A model generated the notes under the pieces. That model worked only from the letters and a program-made list of their open reading frames with translations, was not told where the DNA came from and ran no database searches. A DNA stretch of 8,328 nt from Chloroflexota bacterium (lineage in GTDB: Bacteria; Chloroflexota; Dehalococcoidia; UBA1127; JACQUN01): positions 1-8,328 of the forward strand of contig JACQUN010000044.1 in NCBI GenBank assembly GCA_016210285.1, read 5' to 3'. Made by a program: the position numbers and the translations under genes. This document shows positions 1 through 6,861 of this stretch, piece after piece; position 1 is the stretch's first letter, and the number at the start of each line of letters is the position of its first letter.

Positions 1-5
1 AATTT

Positions 6-35
6 CTACCCCCTTCCTGGCCAGGAAGGGGGTAG
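6..35. repeat. Perfect 30-base palindrome, possible bidirectional terminator
   Basis: Bases 6-35 form a perfect inverted repeat with 15-base arms and no spacer, centred between 20 and 21; each arm has five consecutive C or G bases followed by a TTCCTGG-type core. It is the third inverted repeat downstream of the accDA stop codon. On the minus strand it is followed only by AAATT, so it lacks a proper U tract. On the plus strand a T run (54-58) comes about 20 bases later. It could be a terminator shared with an unseen gene to the left, or a copy of a dispersed palindromic repeat. The symmetry is seen directly; the role is inferred. Confidence 0.55.
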
Positions 36-86
36 GGGGATGGTCGAAAAGGGTTTTTCATCACCCTGCTAGCTGCGCCAATAGAG

Positions 87-136
87 CAAAGAGACAGGCT
101 GGGGACGGCTCCACCAACCCCAGCCCCTTCTCTTTG
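87..136 (-). terminator. Two-tier hairpin, likely terminator of the udg-rnj-ftsK-accDA block
   Basis: An outer 8-bp stem (87-94 with 129-136, CAAAGAGA against TCTCTTTG) encloses a small internal loop and an inner 8-bp GC-rich stem (97-104 with 118-125, GGCTGGGG against CCCCAGCC) with a 13-base loop. Read on the minus strand, the inner stem is followed by TGTCTCTTTGCTCT, a U-rich though interrupted tail. This fits an intrinsic terminator about 80 bases past the accDA stop codon. The tail is not a pure U run, so efficiency is uncertain. Confidence 0.5.
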
Positions 137-180
137 GGAACACCCCTGCCGAAGCGAGAGCCCAAGCTCCCGGGTGTCCC
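136..180 (-). other. Stem-loop in the accDA 3' untranslated region
   Basis: GGGAACACCC (136-145) pairs with GGGTGTCCC (172-180), giving nine base pairs with one bulged A. The 26-base loop can form a further 4-bp GAGC/GCTC stem (158-161 with 166-169). It starts 25 bases after the accDA stop codon on the minus strand and abuts the next hairpin at base 136. No U tract follows directly. It may stabilise the mRNA 3' end or assist termination; the role is inferred. Confidence 0.4.
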
Positions 181-204
181 AACGGCGCAGCGAGCACGTG
201 GCCG

Positions 205-2088
205 CTAGTCCTCCGTGGAGCTCCCGGCGTCACCCTCAGGTCCAGGCGATTCCTTCGGCGCCGGCGCATCGGGCACCGGTTGGGGCATGGTAAGAATCTT
301 CCCCTGCTTCCGCGCCTTTTTCGTCTTGGTTGCCTTTGTCTTTTCTTTCATAACGCTCTGCAGGCTGGCTATCTCTCGCGCCAGGGCGACCCGGAAGTAG
401 GAGGTGTACTCCCCCATGTTGCGGAACTTCTTGTACCTTGCCTTCTGCAGCTTGCGCTGCGACCCGGAGGAGGCCTGGGCCAAGGCCCGCACCAGCGCCC
501 GCTGGAGCAGCCGGGCTGCCTCCTCTGGGTTGGTGTGGACACCCCCCGCTGGCTCCGGAACCACCACATCAATCAGCTCGCGTTCAAGGCAATCCTGTGC
601 CGTGAGCCCCAGGGACTCCGCAGCATCCCGCACACGGGAGGCGTCTCGGAACATGAGGGTGGCGGCAGCTTCGGGGCTTATGGGGGAATAGATGGCGTGC
701 TCCAGCATGAGGATGCGGTCCGCGACCCCCAGGGCCAGGGCCGCCTCGCTCCCGCCCTCGCCGATGATGGCGGCGACCGTTGGGACAGGCAGCCCCGCCA
801 TCTGCAACATCGTCGTCGCCAGGGCGTGGCCGAGGCCACTCTCCTCTGCCTCTGGGCTCTGGAGAGGCCCAGGGGTGTCCAGAAGGGTGACCACGGGCAG
901 GCGGAACTTGGCGGCCAGCCCCATCAGGCGCTGAGCCTTGCGGAAGCCGGCGGGACCGCTCCCCTCACCCCCAGGTGCGCCGTTCTGGCTCTGGTCCGTG
1001 CGCTGCTGCCCGATGACCGCCACTGGATGTCCCTGGATAGCGCCGAAACCGCACACCATCGCCGGGTCATCATCGCCTACGCGGTCTCCATGGAGCTCCA
1101 CAAACGGTGTGAGGATGGACTGGATAAAGTCACGCGCCGAGAGACGCTGAGCATGGCGGGCTAGCTCCACCGAGTCCCAGGCCCCCAGAGCCCCCTTCGC
1201 TTTGCCATCCCTCCCCTTCGGTTTCGTGATCTGGGCGCGGGGAGTGGCAAGAAGAGTCAGGAGAGTGGCCAGGGTCGGCCCAAGGCTCTCCCGCTCCACC
1301 ACCAGGTCCAGCATTCCGTGGGTGAACTGGGCCTTTGCGGTGTGCGCCTCCTGGGGGAGGCGCTGAGCCACAGCTTGCTGGAGGGCCCGCAACGGGGCAA
1401 GCCCCACCAGAGCCCCGGGCTCTGCCAGCAGCACGTCAGCCATGTTGGCGAAGCTGGCGAAGACCTGCCCGGTGGTGGGGTTCCCCAGCACGCACAGGAA
1501 AGGCACCCCTTCCTGGTGGAGCCGGTGGGCAGCCACGGAGACCTTGGCCATCTGCATCACCGAGAGGACCCCCTCCTGGATTCTCGCTCCCCCGCTGGTC
1601 ACCACCGCCACCAGCGGGAGGCCCTTCTTGCGGGCCAACTCCAGGGCCAGCGCCACTTTCTCCCCAACGACGCACCCCATGCTCCCGCCCATGAAGCTGA
1701 AGTCCAGGAAGAACAGGACAGCCCTGAAACCGCCGATGCTCCCCAGACCCACCACAGCGGCCTCGGTCAGGCCCGTGCGCTTCTGGTCTCGGAAGAGGCG
1801 CTGCCGGTAGGGGACCTTGCCACGGAAGGAGAGGGGGTCAAGGGAGGCGATGGTCCGGTACTTCTCCCTGAAGGTGCCCTGGTCCACCAGAAGGTCAATC
1901 CGCTCCCGCGCAGTGAGGCTGTAGTGGAAGCCGCACTGCGGGCAGACACGGTAGCGGAGGTAGAGGGCTTCCTCCGCCAGGGGTGCGCCACAGGCCAGAC
2001 ACCGATCCTGTCGCAGCGCCTTCCAGCGCCCTGCCCCCTTGCCCCTGCCTCGCAACCCTCCCAAAAGACCCGACAAGCCGCGTGCCAT
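205..2088 (-). CDS. accDA: Fused acetyl-CoA carboxylase carboxyltransferase, beta (AccD) plus alpha (AccA)
   Basis: This 627-residue protein joins both carboxyltransferase subunits of acetyl-CoA carboxylase, the enzyme that moves carboxyl from carboxybiotin to acetyl-CoA to make malonyl-CoA for fatty acids. Residues 30-52 form the AccD zinc ribbon (C30-x2-C33-x15-C49-x2-C52). The beta crotonase-like domain follows to about 280, with FMGGSMG (132-138) and SGGARIQEG (165-173). A Lys/Gly-rich linker (about 281-301) replaces the usual AccA N-terminal helical region. The alpha domain (about 302-540) has ELHGDR (330-335), DTPG (404-407), GEGGS (443-447) and ISPE (470-473). A Lys-rich then Pro/acid-rich tail covers about 580-627. 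Two glycine-pair motifs are altered: PTTGG reads PTTGQ (204-208) and GEGGSGG reads GEGGSEA. The ATG start has GGAGG ten bases upstream and lies 5 bases after the ftsK stop codon, suggesting coupling. No biotin carboxylase or carrier gene is nearby. The family is clear; the exact acyl-CoA substrate is inferred. Confidence 0.92.
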   Translation of the reverse strand: MARGLSGLLGGLRGRGKGAGRWKALRQDRCLACGAPLAEEALYLRYRVCPQCGFHYSLTARERIDLLVDQGTFREKYRTIASLDPLSFRGKVPYRQRLFRDQKRTGLTEAAVVGLGSIGGFRAVLFFLDFSFMGGSMGCVVGEKVALALELARKKGLPLVAVVTSGGARIQEGVLSVMQMAKVSVAAHRLHQEGVPFLCVLGNPTTGQVFASFANMADVLLAEPGALVGLAPLRALQQAVAQRLPQEAHTAKAQFTHGMLDLVVERESLGPTLATLLTLLATPRAQITKPKGRDGKAKGALGAWDSVELARHAQRLSARDFIQSILTPFVELHGDRVGDDDPAMVCGFGAIQGHPVAVIGQQRTDQSQNGAPGGEGSGPAGFRKAQRLMGLAAKFRLPVVTLLDTPGPLQSPEAEESGLGHALATTMLQMAGLPVPTVAAIIGEGGSEAALALGVADRILMLEHAIYSPISPEAAATLMFRDASRVRDAAESLGLTAQDCLERELIDVVVPEPAGGVHTNPEEAARLLQRALVRALAQASSGSQRKLQKARYKKFRNMGEYTSYFRVALAREIASLQSVMKEKTKATKTKKARKQGKILTMPQPVPDAPAPKESPGPEGDAGSSTED

Positions 2089-2093
2089 TGAGC

Positions 2094-4475
2094 CTACGCC
2101 TCCATGCTGTCCCCACGGTCATCTCTTCCGCCGGCCCCTCCCACCACCACCTCGCGGGACTTCCCAGGGTCTCCTGCTGCGACAACCCCCAGCTCCTCGA
2201 GGCGATCCAGAAGCCGAGCCGCCCTGGGGTAGCCGATGCCAAGCCGCCGCTGGAGCATGGAGACCGAGAGGCGATGGTAACGCTCCGCCAGCGCCTTGGC
2301 CCGCTCCAGCAGCTCATCCCCTTCATCGGCGTCTTCGGCGCTCTCCAGGGGGATAGGCGGCACCGGGTTTCCGGCCTGGCCCTTCCAGGCCTCGACCAGG
2401 CGGTGGATCTCCTCGTCGGAGATGAAGACCCCCTGCATGCGCTTGGGTTTGACGTAGTTGAGAGGGAGGAAGAGCATGTCCCCACGGCCCAGGAGCTTCT
2501 CCGCCCCCACGCCATCCAGGATGGTGCGGGAGTCCACCTGGGAGGAGACGGAGAAGCTGACACGGCTGGGGAAGTTCGCCTTGATGAGGCCAGTGATGAC
2601 ATCCACGGAGGGGCGCTGGGTGGCCACCACCAGGTGAATGCCCACGGCGCGCCCAAGCTGAGCCAGGCGGCAGAGGGCACGCTCCACGTCCCCAGGGGCA
2701 GCCATCATCAGGTCGGCCAGCTCATCAATGACCACCACCAGGTACGGCATCCGCTCCATCAGGCCCTTGGCCTTCTGGTTATACGTCTGGATATTTCGGA
2801 CACCCTTCGCTTCCAGGCGCTTGTACCGCTCCTTCATCTCGCCGATGAGTCCCCGGAGCAGCGGGATGGTGTCGTCTGCCTCCACGACGACCGGCGTGAG
2901 GAGGTGGGGGAGGCCGTTGTAGGGGGTGAGCTCCACCCGCTTGGGGTCCACCATGAGAAACCGCACCTCAAAGGGCGAGCACTGCACAATCAGGTCGGAG
3001 ATGATGCTATTGATACACACGCTCTTGCCGCTGCCCGTGGCACCGGCGATAAGGATGTGAGGCATAGCAGTCAGGTCCGCCACCACCGGCTCGCCGCCAC
3101 TCCCCTTGCCCAGGGCGATGGGCAGGTAGCCCTTCCGCTGAAGGGAGCGAAAGGCCTCGGACTGGAGTATCGAGCGCAGGGACACGGTCGCAGGTCGGTC
3201 GTTGGGCACCTCGACCCCGATGAAGGCCTCCCCTGGCACGGGCGCCTCGATGCGGATGGACGAGGCTGCCAGGGCCAGGGCCAGGTCCTTCTCTCGCTGC
3301 ACCACGCTGTCCACCTTCACGCGGACCTTCTCCTCCACGCGGCTTACCACAGGCCGACCGAAACGGTCCAGTCTGGGCCGACCATCCTTCTCCCGCTCGC
3401 GGACCTCTCGATAGCGCCGCACCCACCCCGGCACCAGGCCGAACTGGGTGACCACTGGACCGGGGCGGATTTCGTCCACCGCCACCTCAATGCCGTACTC
3501 GCCGAGGGTTTGCTCAATAAGGCGGGCCTTCTTGTAGTTCTCCTCCTCGGAGACCCACACCTCCTCCCCATCGTCCAGCAGGGTGAGGGGCGGCAGTTTC
3601 CAGCCTCCCACGCTCCTGCTATGGTTCCCCCGCCCTGGCATCCCCTCCTCACCGCTCTCGGAGGCCTCCGCGACCTCCTGCATCGCGGGGGTTGCCGCCG
3701 CTGCGCGGGTGGACCGGCGGGGCTTCGGGGCCTCTCCCGAGCGGGCCGGGAGCAACCCCCCAGCACCATCCGTCCAGAGGGGCACCGGCTCCCCGCGAAC
3801 CAGACGCCGCCACAAACGGTACGGCAGCCGAGCACTCCTCCAGGCAAGAACGGGGAGCAGCCAGTGAAGGGGGTAGCGCTGGTAAAGGTTCGTCAACCCC
3901 TCCAGCACCACAAGGCTGGTGCGATAGACGAACCCACCTGCGACTACCAACGCCTTCGCTACGAGCTTCAGCACCATGTAGGCTCGCCGGCCCAGCCGGT
4001 AGCCGATCCTCACGGCACGGGTAAGGGCTCTCAGGGTAGCCCTCAGCCATCGCCAGGTTGCCCGGGGCGCCAGGATGAACGCGCTCCCCAAGAGCACAAA
4101 GGGGAGCACGGCAACACCCACAAGAGGCGTCGGTCTCGACAGCACCGCGGCCACACTGCCACCCCAACCCGTATGGTAGAGCTCGGTGATGATGGATATC
4201 CCTGGTAGTAAAACGAGCAGGGCGAGCCAAAGGTTCACCCGCAGGAGCATGCGCGGTCTGGCCCAGAGGGCAACGACGAGAGCGGTTGTCCAGACAGGAA
4301 GGCCAACTGCTCCCATGCCCAGGTATGGCCAGAGGACGAAGGCGAAGCCACCCGAGCTCGCCAGCAAAGAAAAGGCTACCAGGGCCTTGAGGCGAGTCTT
4401 GATGGCGCGCTTCCGCCGTCCTTGGGAAGCCTTTGGCTGACGGGGAGGTTTCGAGGACACCTTGAGGCTTTTCAT
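2094..4475 (-). CDS. ftsK: FtsK/SpoIIIE-family DNA translocase
   Basis: This 793-residue protein is a membrane-anchored DNA pump that clears chromosomal DNA from the division septum; it is SpoIIIE-sized rather than E. coli FtsK-sized. A basic N-terminus (1-30) precedes about four hydrophobic segments (roughly 31-48, 53-71, 76-97, 117-137). An Arg-rich amphipathic stretch and a short charged linker run to about 300. The motor follows: Walker A GATGSGKS (478-485), Walker B VVVIDE (580-585), ATQRPS (618-623) and FPSR-VSFSVSS (636-645). The C-terminal gamma winged helix (about 720-770) carries RRLGIGYPRAARLLD (743-757), the part that reads orientation sequences in relatives. An unusual charged block of about 39 residues (349-387) interrupts the motor's N-terminal part. 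The ATG has GAGGT seven bases upstream. It lies 79 bases after rnj and 5 bases before accDA. Identification is secure. Confidence 0.95.
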   Translation of the reverse strand: MKSLKVSSKPPRQPKASQGRRKRAIKTRLKALVAFSLLASSGGFAFVLWPYLGMGAVGLPVWTTALVVALWARPRMLLRVNLWLALLVLLPGISIITELYHTGWGGSVAAVLSRPTPLVGVAVLPFVLLGSAFILAPRATWRWLRATLRALTRAVRIGYRLGRRAYMVLKLVAKALVVAGGFVYRTSLVVLEGLTNLYQRYPLHWLLPVLAWRSARLPYRLWRRLVRGEPVPLWTDGAGGLLPARSGEAPKPRRSTRAAAATPAMQEVAEASESGEEGMPGRGNHSRSVGGWKLPPLTLLDDGEEVWVSEEENYKKARLIEQTLGEYGIEVAVDEIRPGPVVTQFGLVPGWVRRYREVREREKDGRPRLDRFGRPVVSRVEEKVRVKVDSVVQREKDLALALAASSIRIEAPVPGEAFIGVEVPNDRPATVSLRSILQSEAFRSLQRKGYLPIALGKGSGGEPVVADLTAMPHILIAGATGSGKSVCINSIISDLIVQCSPFEVRFLMVDPKRVELTPYNGLPHLLTPVVVEADDTIPLLRGLIGEMKERYKRLEAKGVRNIQTYNQKAKGLMERMPYLVVVIDELADLMMAAPGDVERALCRLAQLGRAVGIHLVVATQRPSVDVITGLIKANFPSRVSFSVSSQVDSRTILDGVGAEKLLGRGDMLFLPLNYVKPKRMQGVFISDEEIHRLVEAWKGQAGNPVPPIPLESAEDADEGDELLERAKALAERYHRLSVSMLQRRLGIGYPRAARLLDRLEELGVVAAGDPGKSREVVVGGAGGRDDRGDSMEA
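2099..2103 (-). promoter_or_regulatory. Ribosome binding site of accDA inside the ftsK 3' end
   Basis: GGAGG on the minus strand lies within the last codons of ftsK, ten bases before the accDA ATG. It supports that start and suggests translational coupling between the two genes. Confidence 0.65.
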
Positions 4476-4482
4476 CGTATCT

Positions 4483-4487
4483 ACCTC
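4483..4487 (-). promoter_or_regulatory. Ribosome binding site of ftsK
   Basis: GAGGT on the minus strand lies seven bases before the ftsK ATG at 4475 and supports that start. Confidence 0.55.
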
Positions 4488-4500
4488 GCAGGGGAATCAG

Positions 4501-4514
4501 GCCTCTCGAGAGGC
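4501..4514. repeat. 14-base perfect palindrome in the ftsK leader
   Basis: GCCTCTCGAGAGGC is a perfect palindrome with 7-base arms, 26 bases upstream of the ftsK start. It could be an operator, a small RNA hairpin, or chance. On the minus strand, TTGCGA lies shortly before it, the same hexamer as the -35 proposed for the metE-like promoter, but no good -10 hexamer follows at the right spacing. The palindrome is seen directly; function is unknown. Confidence 0.35.
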
Positions 4515-4525
4515 ACATTCGCAAA

Positions 4526-4544
4526 CCCTAAAGGGGGCTTTGGG
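4526..4544 (-). terminator. Weak hairpin just after rnj
   Basis: CCC and AAAG (4526-4528, 4530-4533) pair with CTTT and GGG (4538-4544), leaving one bulged base and a 4-base loop. On the minus strand it is followed by TTTGCG. It lies 10 bases after the rnj stop codon. It could partly terminate or process the transcript between rnj and ftsK. The stem is short and the U tract has only three bases, so this is a weak call. Confidence 0.3.
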
Positions 4545-4554
4545 CTGGAACCGC

Positions 4555-6210
4555 CTACACCTCCACCGGCACGGACAGGATAAGGGGCCGCCTCCTGGTC
4601 TCATTATACAGGAATTCGCTGAGGGTTTCCTTAACTTTCGTGCTGATGTACCCCCACTTCAGGGGGGTCTGCCTCTGGTGGTTCAGGGCCAGCATCACCG
4701 CCTGCGCGCCTTTCCGCATTAGGTCGCCGTGGGTGGCGGTGTCCACAAAGCCGCTGGACACCAGCTCAGGCTCCCGCAGGAGCTCGCCGGTGTGCTGGTC
4801 CAGGGTCAGGATGACCACCACCACGCCATCACTGGAGAGGCGCTGGCGGTCCCGCAGGACCACGCTATCCATGTCCCAGAGCTGCAACCCATCCACATAG
4901 ATGTGCCCGGCGGCGACCCGTTCCACCACACGCCCGTCGGTGGCGTTCAGCTCGAGCACATCCCCATCTTCCAGCACGAAGGCGTTCTCAGCGGGGAGAC
5001 CCAGGCTCTGGGCCAGGGCTGCGTGGGCGGCCAGGTGGCGGTACTCCCCGTGGACGGGGACAAAGTAGCGGGGGCGGGTGATCCGCAGCATCATCTTCAG
5101 CTCTTCCTGGCTGGCGTGGCCGTGGACATGTACCAGGGCGTTCCGATGGTACAGGACCCTTGCACCCTGGCGGCAAAGGTTGTCAATGGTGCGGCTTATG
5201 ACCGTCTCGTTTCCCGGGATGGGAGACGCAGACATAATGATGGTATCGCCAGGCAGGACCTCAATATCCCGATGGTCTCGGTTGCCTATACGAACCAGGG
5301 CAGAGGTTGGCTCTCCCTGCGTCCCGGTGGTGGCGATGACGATCTGGTTCGGAGGCAGGTGTTTGATCTCGTTCCAGGGGAAAAGGACCCCCTCCGGCAC
5401 CTTCAGATAGCCCATCTTGGTCGCCATAGCCACGTTGTCTACCATGCTGCGGCCCACGATGGCCACCCTTCGGTGGTGCTTGACCGCTGCGTTCACCACC
5501 TGCTGGATACGGGAGATGAGGGAGGCGAAGGTGGCCAGCATGACCCGGCCTGGGGCCTCCCCGACGATGCGGTCCAGGGCCTCCCCAACCACCTGTTCCG
5601 AAGGGGTGTAGCCCGGGACCTCGGCGTAGGTCGAGTCAGAGAGGAGAAGGAAAACGCCTCGGGAGGCCAGTTGAGCCAGCTTGGTGAAGTCCGTAGGGAT
5701 GCCATCCACCGGCGTGTGGTCAATCTTGAAGTCCCCTGTGTGGACCACCAGCCCCAGGGGGGTCTCGATGGCCAGGCCCATGGCATCCGGGATGCTGTGG
5801 CACACGCGGAAGAACTCGACCCGTAGCTGCCCCAGCTTGATCTTATGTCCGGCTTCCACCGGGTGCAGCCTGGCCTCACGGAGCCGCCGGTGCTCCTTCA
5901 GCTTGACCTGGATGAGTCCGTGGGCCAAGCGCGGCGCATACACCGGGACATTGAGTCGAGAGAGCACGTAGGGGAGAGCGCCCGTGTGGTCTTCGTGCCC
6001 GTGGGTGATGAGGATAGCCCGCACCCGGTCCTTGTTCTTCAGCAGGTAGGAGATATCGGGGATGACCAGGTCAATCCCCAGCATCTCCTCCTCGGGGAAC
6101 ATCACCCCCGCGTCAATCACCACAATATCGCCCTCGGTCTCCAGGGCCAGCATGTTCTTGCCGACCTCACCCAGGCCACCGAGGGGAATCACACGCAGCA
6201 CTTTAGCCAT
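4555..6210 (-). CDS. rnj: Ribonuclease J
   Basis: This 551-residue protein is a metallo-beta-lactamase/beta-CASP ribonuclease, an RNA-decay and maturation enzyme with endonuclease and 5'-3' exonuclease activity in known relatives. It acts in the cytoplasm. Visible motifs in order: GGLGEVGKN near the N-terminus (11-19); zinc ligands H70-x-H72-x-D74-H75; H138 in CHSIPDA; D160 in HTGDFKIDH; the beta-CASP region from about 210 to 350; the HVHGHA loop (361-366); H387 in VPVHGEY; and a C-terminal domain from about 450. Length matches bacterial RNase J (about 550). One oddity is His at 363, where better-known members usually have Ser (H-V/T-S-G-H). The ATG follows the udg stop codon by 6 bases and lacks a clear Shine-Dalgarno sequence, so it probably depends on coupling with udg. 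Identification is secure. Confidence 0.95.
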   Translation of the reverse strand: MAKVLRVIPLGGLGEVGKNMLALETEGDIVVIDAGVMFPEEEMLGIDLVIPDISYLLKNKDRVRAILITHGHEDHTGALPYVLSRLNVPVYAPRLAHGLIQVKLKEHRRLREARLHPVEAGHKIKLGQLRVEFFRVCHSIPDAMGLAIETPLGLVVHTGDFKIDHTPVDGIPTDFTKLAQLASRGVFLLLSDSTYAEVPGYTPSEQVVGEALDRIVGEAPGRVMLATFASLISRIQQVVNAAVKHHRRVAIVGRSMVDNVAMATKMGYLKVPEGVLFPWNEIKHLPPNQIVIATTGTQGEPTSALVRIGNRDHRDIEVLPGDTIIMSASPIPGNETVISRTIDNLCRQGARVLYHRNALVHVHGHASQEELKMMLRITRPRYFVPVHGEYRHLAAHAALAQSLGLPAENAFVLEDGDVLELNATDGRVVERVAAGHIYVDGLQLWDMDSVVLRDRQRLSSDGVVVVILTLDQHTGELLREPELVSSGFVDTATHGDLMRKGAQAVMLALNHQRQTPLKWGYISTKVKETLSEFLYNETRRRPLILSVPVEV

Positions 6211-6216
6211 ATGCGT

Positions 6217-6816
6217 CTAGAACATGCTCAACTGTTTGGCGGATGGCGGCGCCTCCTGGGGGTGTTCCGGGGCTTTCGCCAGCATCTCCGCGAGACGCTT
6301 GAAGTCCTCCACAAGGGTTTGCCTCAGCGCTCCCTGGTGGAGGGCGGCAGCAGGGTGATAGAGGGCCAGGAGAGGGGTCCCATTCCAGCTCTTCACCCTA
6401 CCATGAGCTTTGGAGACGGTCTCGGTGCGGAAGAACCAGGCCAGGGAGTAGCGCCCCAGGGTGACAATGACCCCGGGTTTCAGAAGTGCCACCTGCCGTT
6501 CCAGGTGCTTGCGGCAGGCCTCAATCTCGCCGGGGAGAGGGTCGCGGTTGTTGGGAGGGCGGCACTTGACCACATTGGTGATGTACACCTGCTCGCGCCG
6601 CAGGTCCGCCGAGGCCAGCAACTCCTCCAGGAATCTCCCTGCTGGCCCCACGAAAGGACGCCCCTGCTGATCCTCGTGGAATCCCGGCCCCTCGCCGATA
6701 AACATCACCCCCGGGTTACTGGGGCCTTCCCCCGGCACCGCGCAGGTGCGGCCATGAGAGAGGGCACAATCTGTACAACTGCGGATATGCTGGGTCAGCT
6801 CCTCCAGCTCCGCCAT
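6217..6816 (-). CDS. Family 4 uracil-DNA glycosylase (iron-sulfur type)
   Basis: This 199-residue enzyme removes uracil from DNA after cytosine deamination, starting base-excision repair. It belongs to the thermostable 4Fe-4S family 4 (UDGa type), not the Ung family. Four cysteines fit the cluster: C14-x2-C17, C85 in VKCRPPNNRDP, and C101. The pocket motifs are GEGPG (41-45) followed by E48-D49, GRPFVGPAG (52-60), and HPAA (154-157) near the end of the core. After about 180 there is a Pro-rich tail ending in QLSMF (195-199), which resembles the bacterial sliding-clamp-binding pentapeptide. The start at 6816 is chosen because GAGGAG lies five bases upstream; an in-frame ATG 57 bases further out adds a Cys/Gly-rich stretch unlike the family and overlaps the proposed promoter's transcript start. 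It is the first gene of the leftward block, 6 bases before rnj. Confidence 0.93.
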   Translation of the reverse strand: MAELEELTQHIRSCTDCALSHGRTCAVPGEGPSNPGVMFIGEGPGFHEDQQGRPFVGPAGRFLEELLASADLRREQVYITNVVKCRPPNNRDPLPGEIEACRKHLERQVALLKPGVIVTLGRYSLAWFFRTETVSKAHGRVKSWNGTPLLALYHPAAALHQGALRQTLVEDFKRLAEMLAKAPEHPQEAPPSAKQLSMF

Positions 6817-6821
6817 AGTAT

Positions 6822-6827
6822 CTCCTC
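6822..6827 (-). promoter_or_regulatory. Ribosome binding site deciding the udg start
   Basis: GAGGAG on the minus strand lies five bases before the ATG at 6816. It favours this start over the in-frame ATG at 6873. Confidence 0.7.
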
Positions 6828-6861
6828 TTGAGCAACAGGAATCCTCGCTGCCTCGCCCTGT

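Noticed and set aside
69..269. 66-codon minus-strand open frame overlapping the end of accDA
   Set aside because: It is out of frame with accDA, lies largely over the hairpins, has no domain or ribosome site, and is rich in Arg/Pro/Trp as random GC-rich frames are.
280..1164. 294-codon plus-strand open frame opposite the accDA 3' half
   Set aside because: It is antisense to a conserved coding region, has no domain, and its composition mirrors the opposite strand.
2044..2088. AccDA as two genes with separate starts
   Set aside because: The reading frame is continuous from the zinc ribbon through both domains with a short linker and no stop codon or frame break, so a true fusion is the simplest reading.
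1983..4208. Very long plus-strand open frame (741 codons) opposite ftsK and part of accDA
   Set aside because: It spans two well-supported genes on the other strand, is His/Gln/Gly-rich as expected from the antisense of Val/Leu/Pro-rich GC-rich codons, and shows no domain. Long antisense frames are common at this GC content.
4729..5826. 365-codon plus-strand open frame opposite rnj
   Set aside because: It is fully inside the clear RNase J gene, is rich in His, Gly and Gln, and has no recognisable motif.
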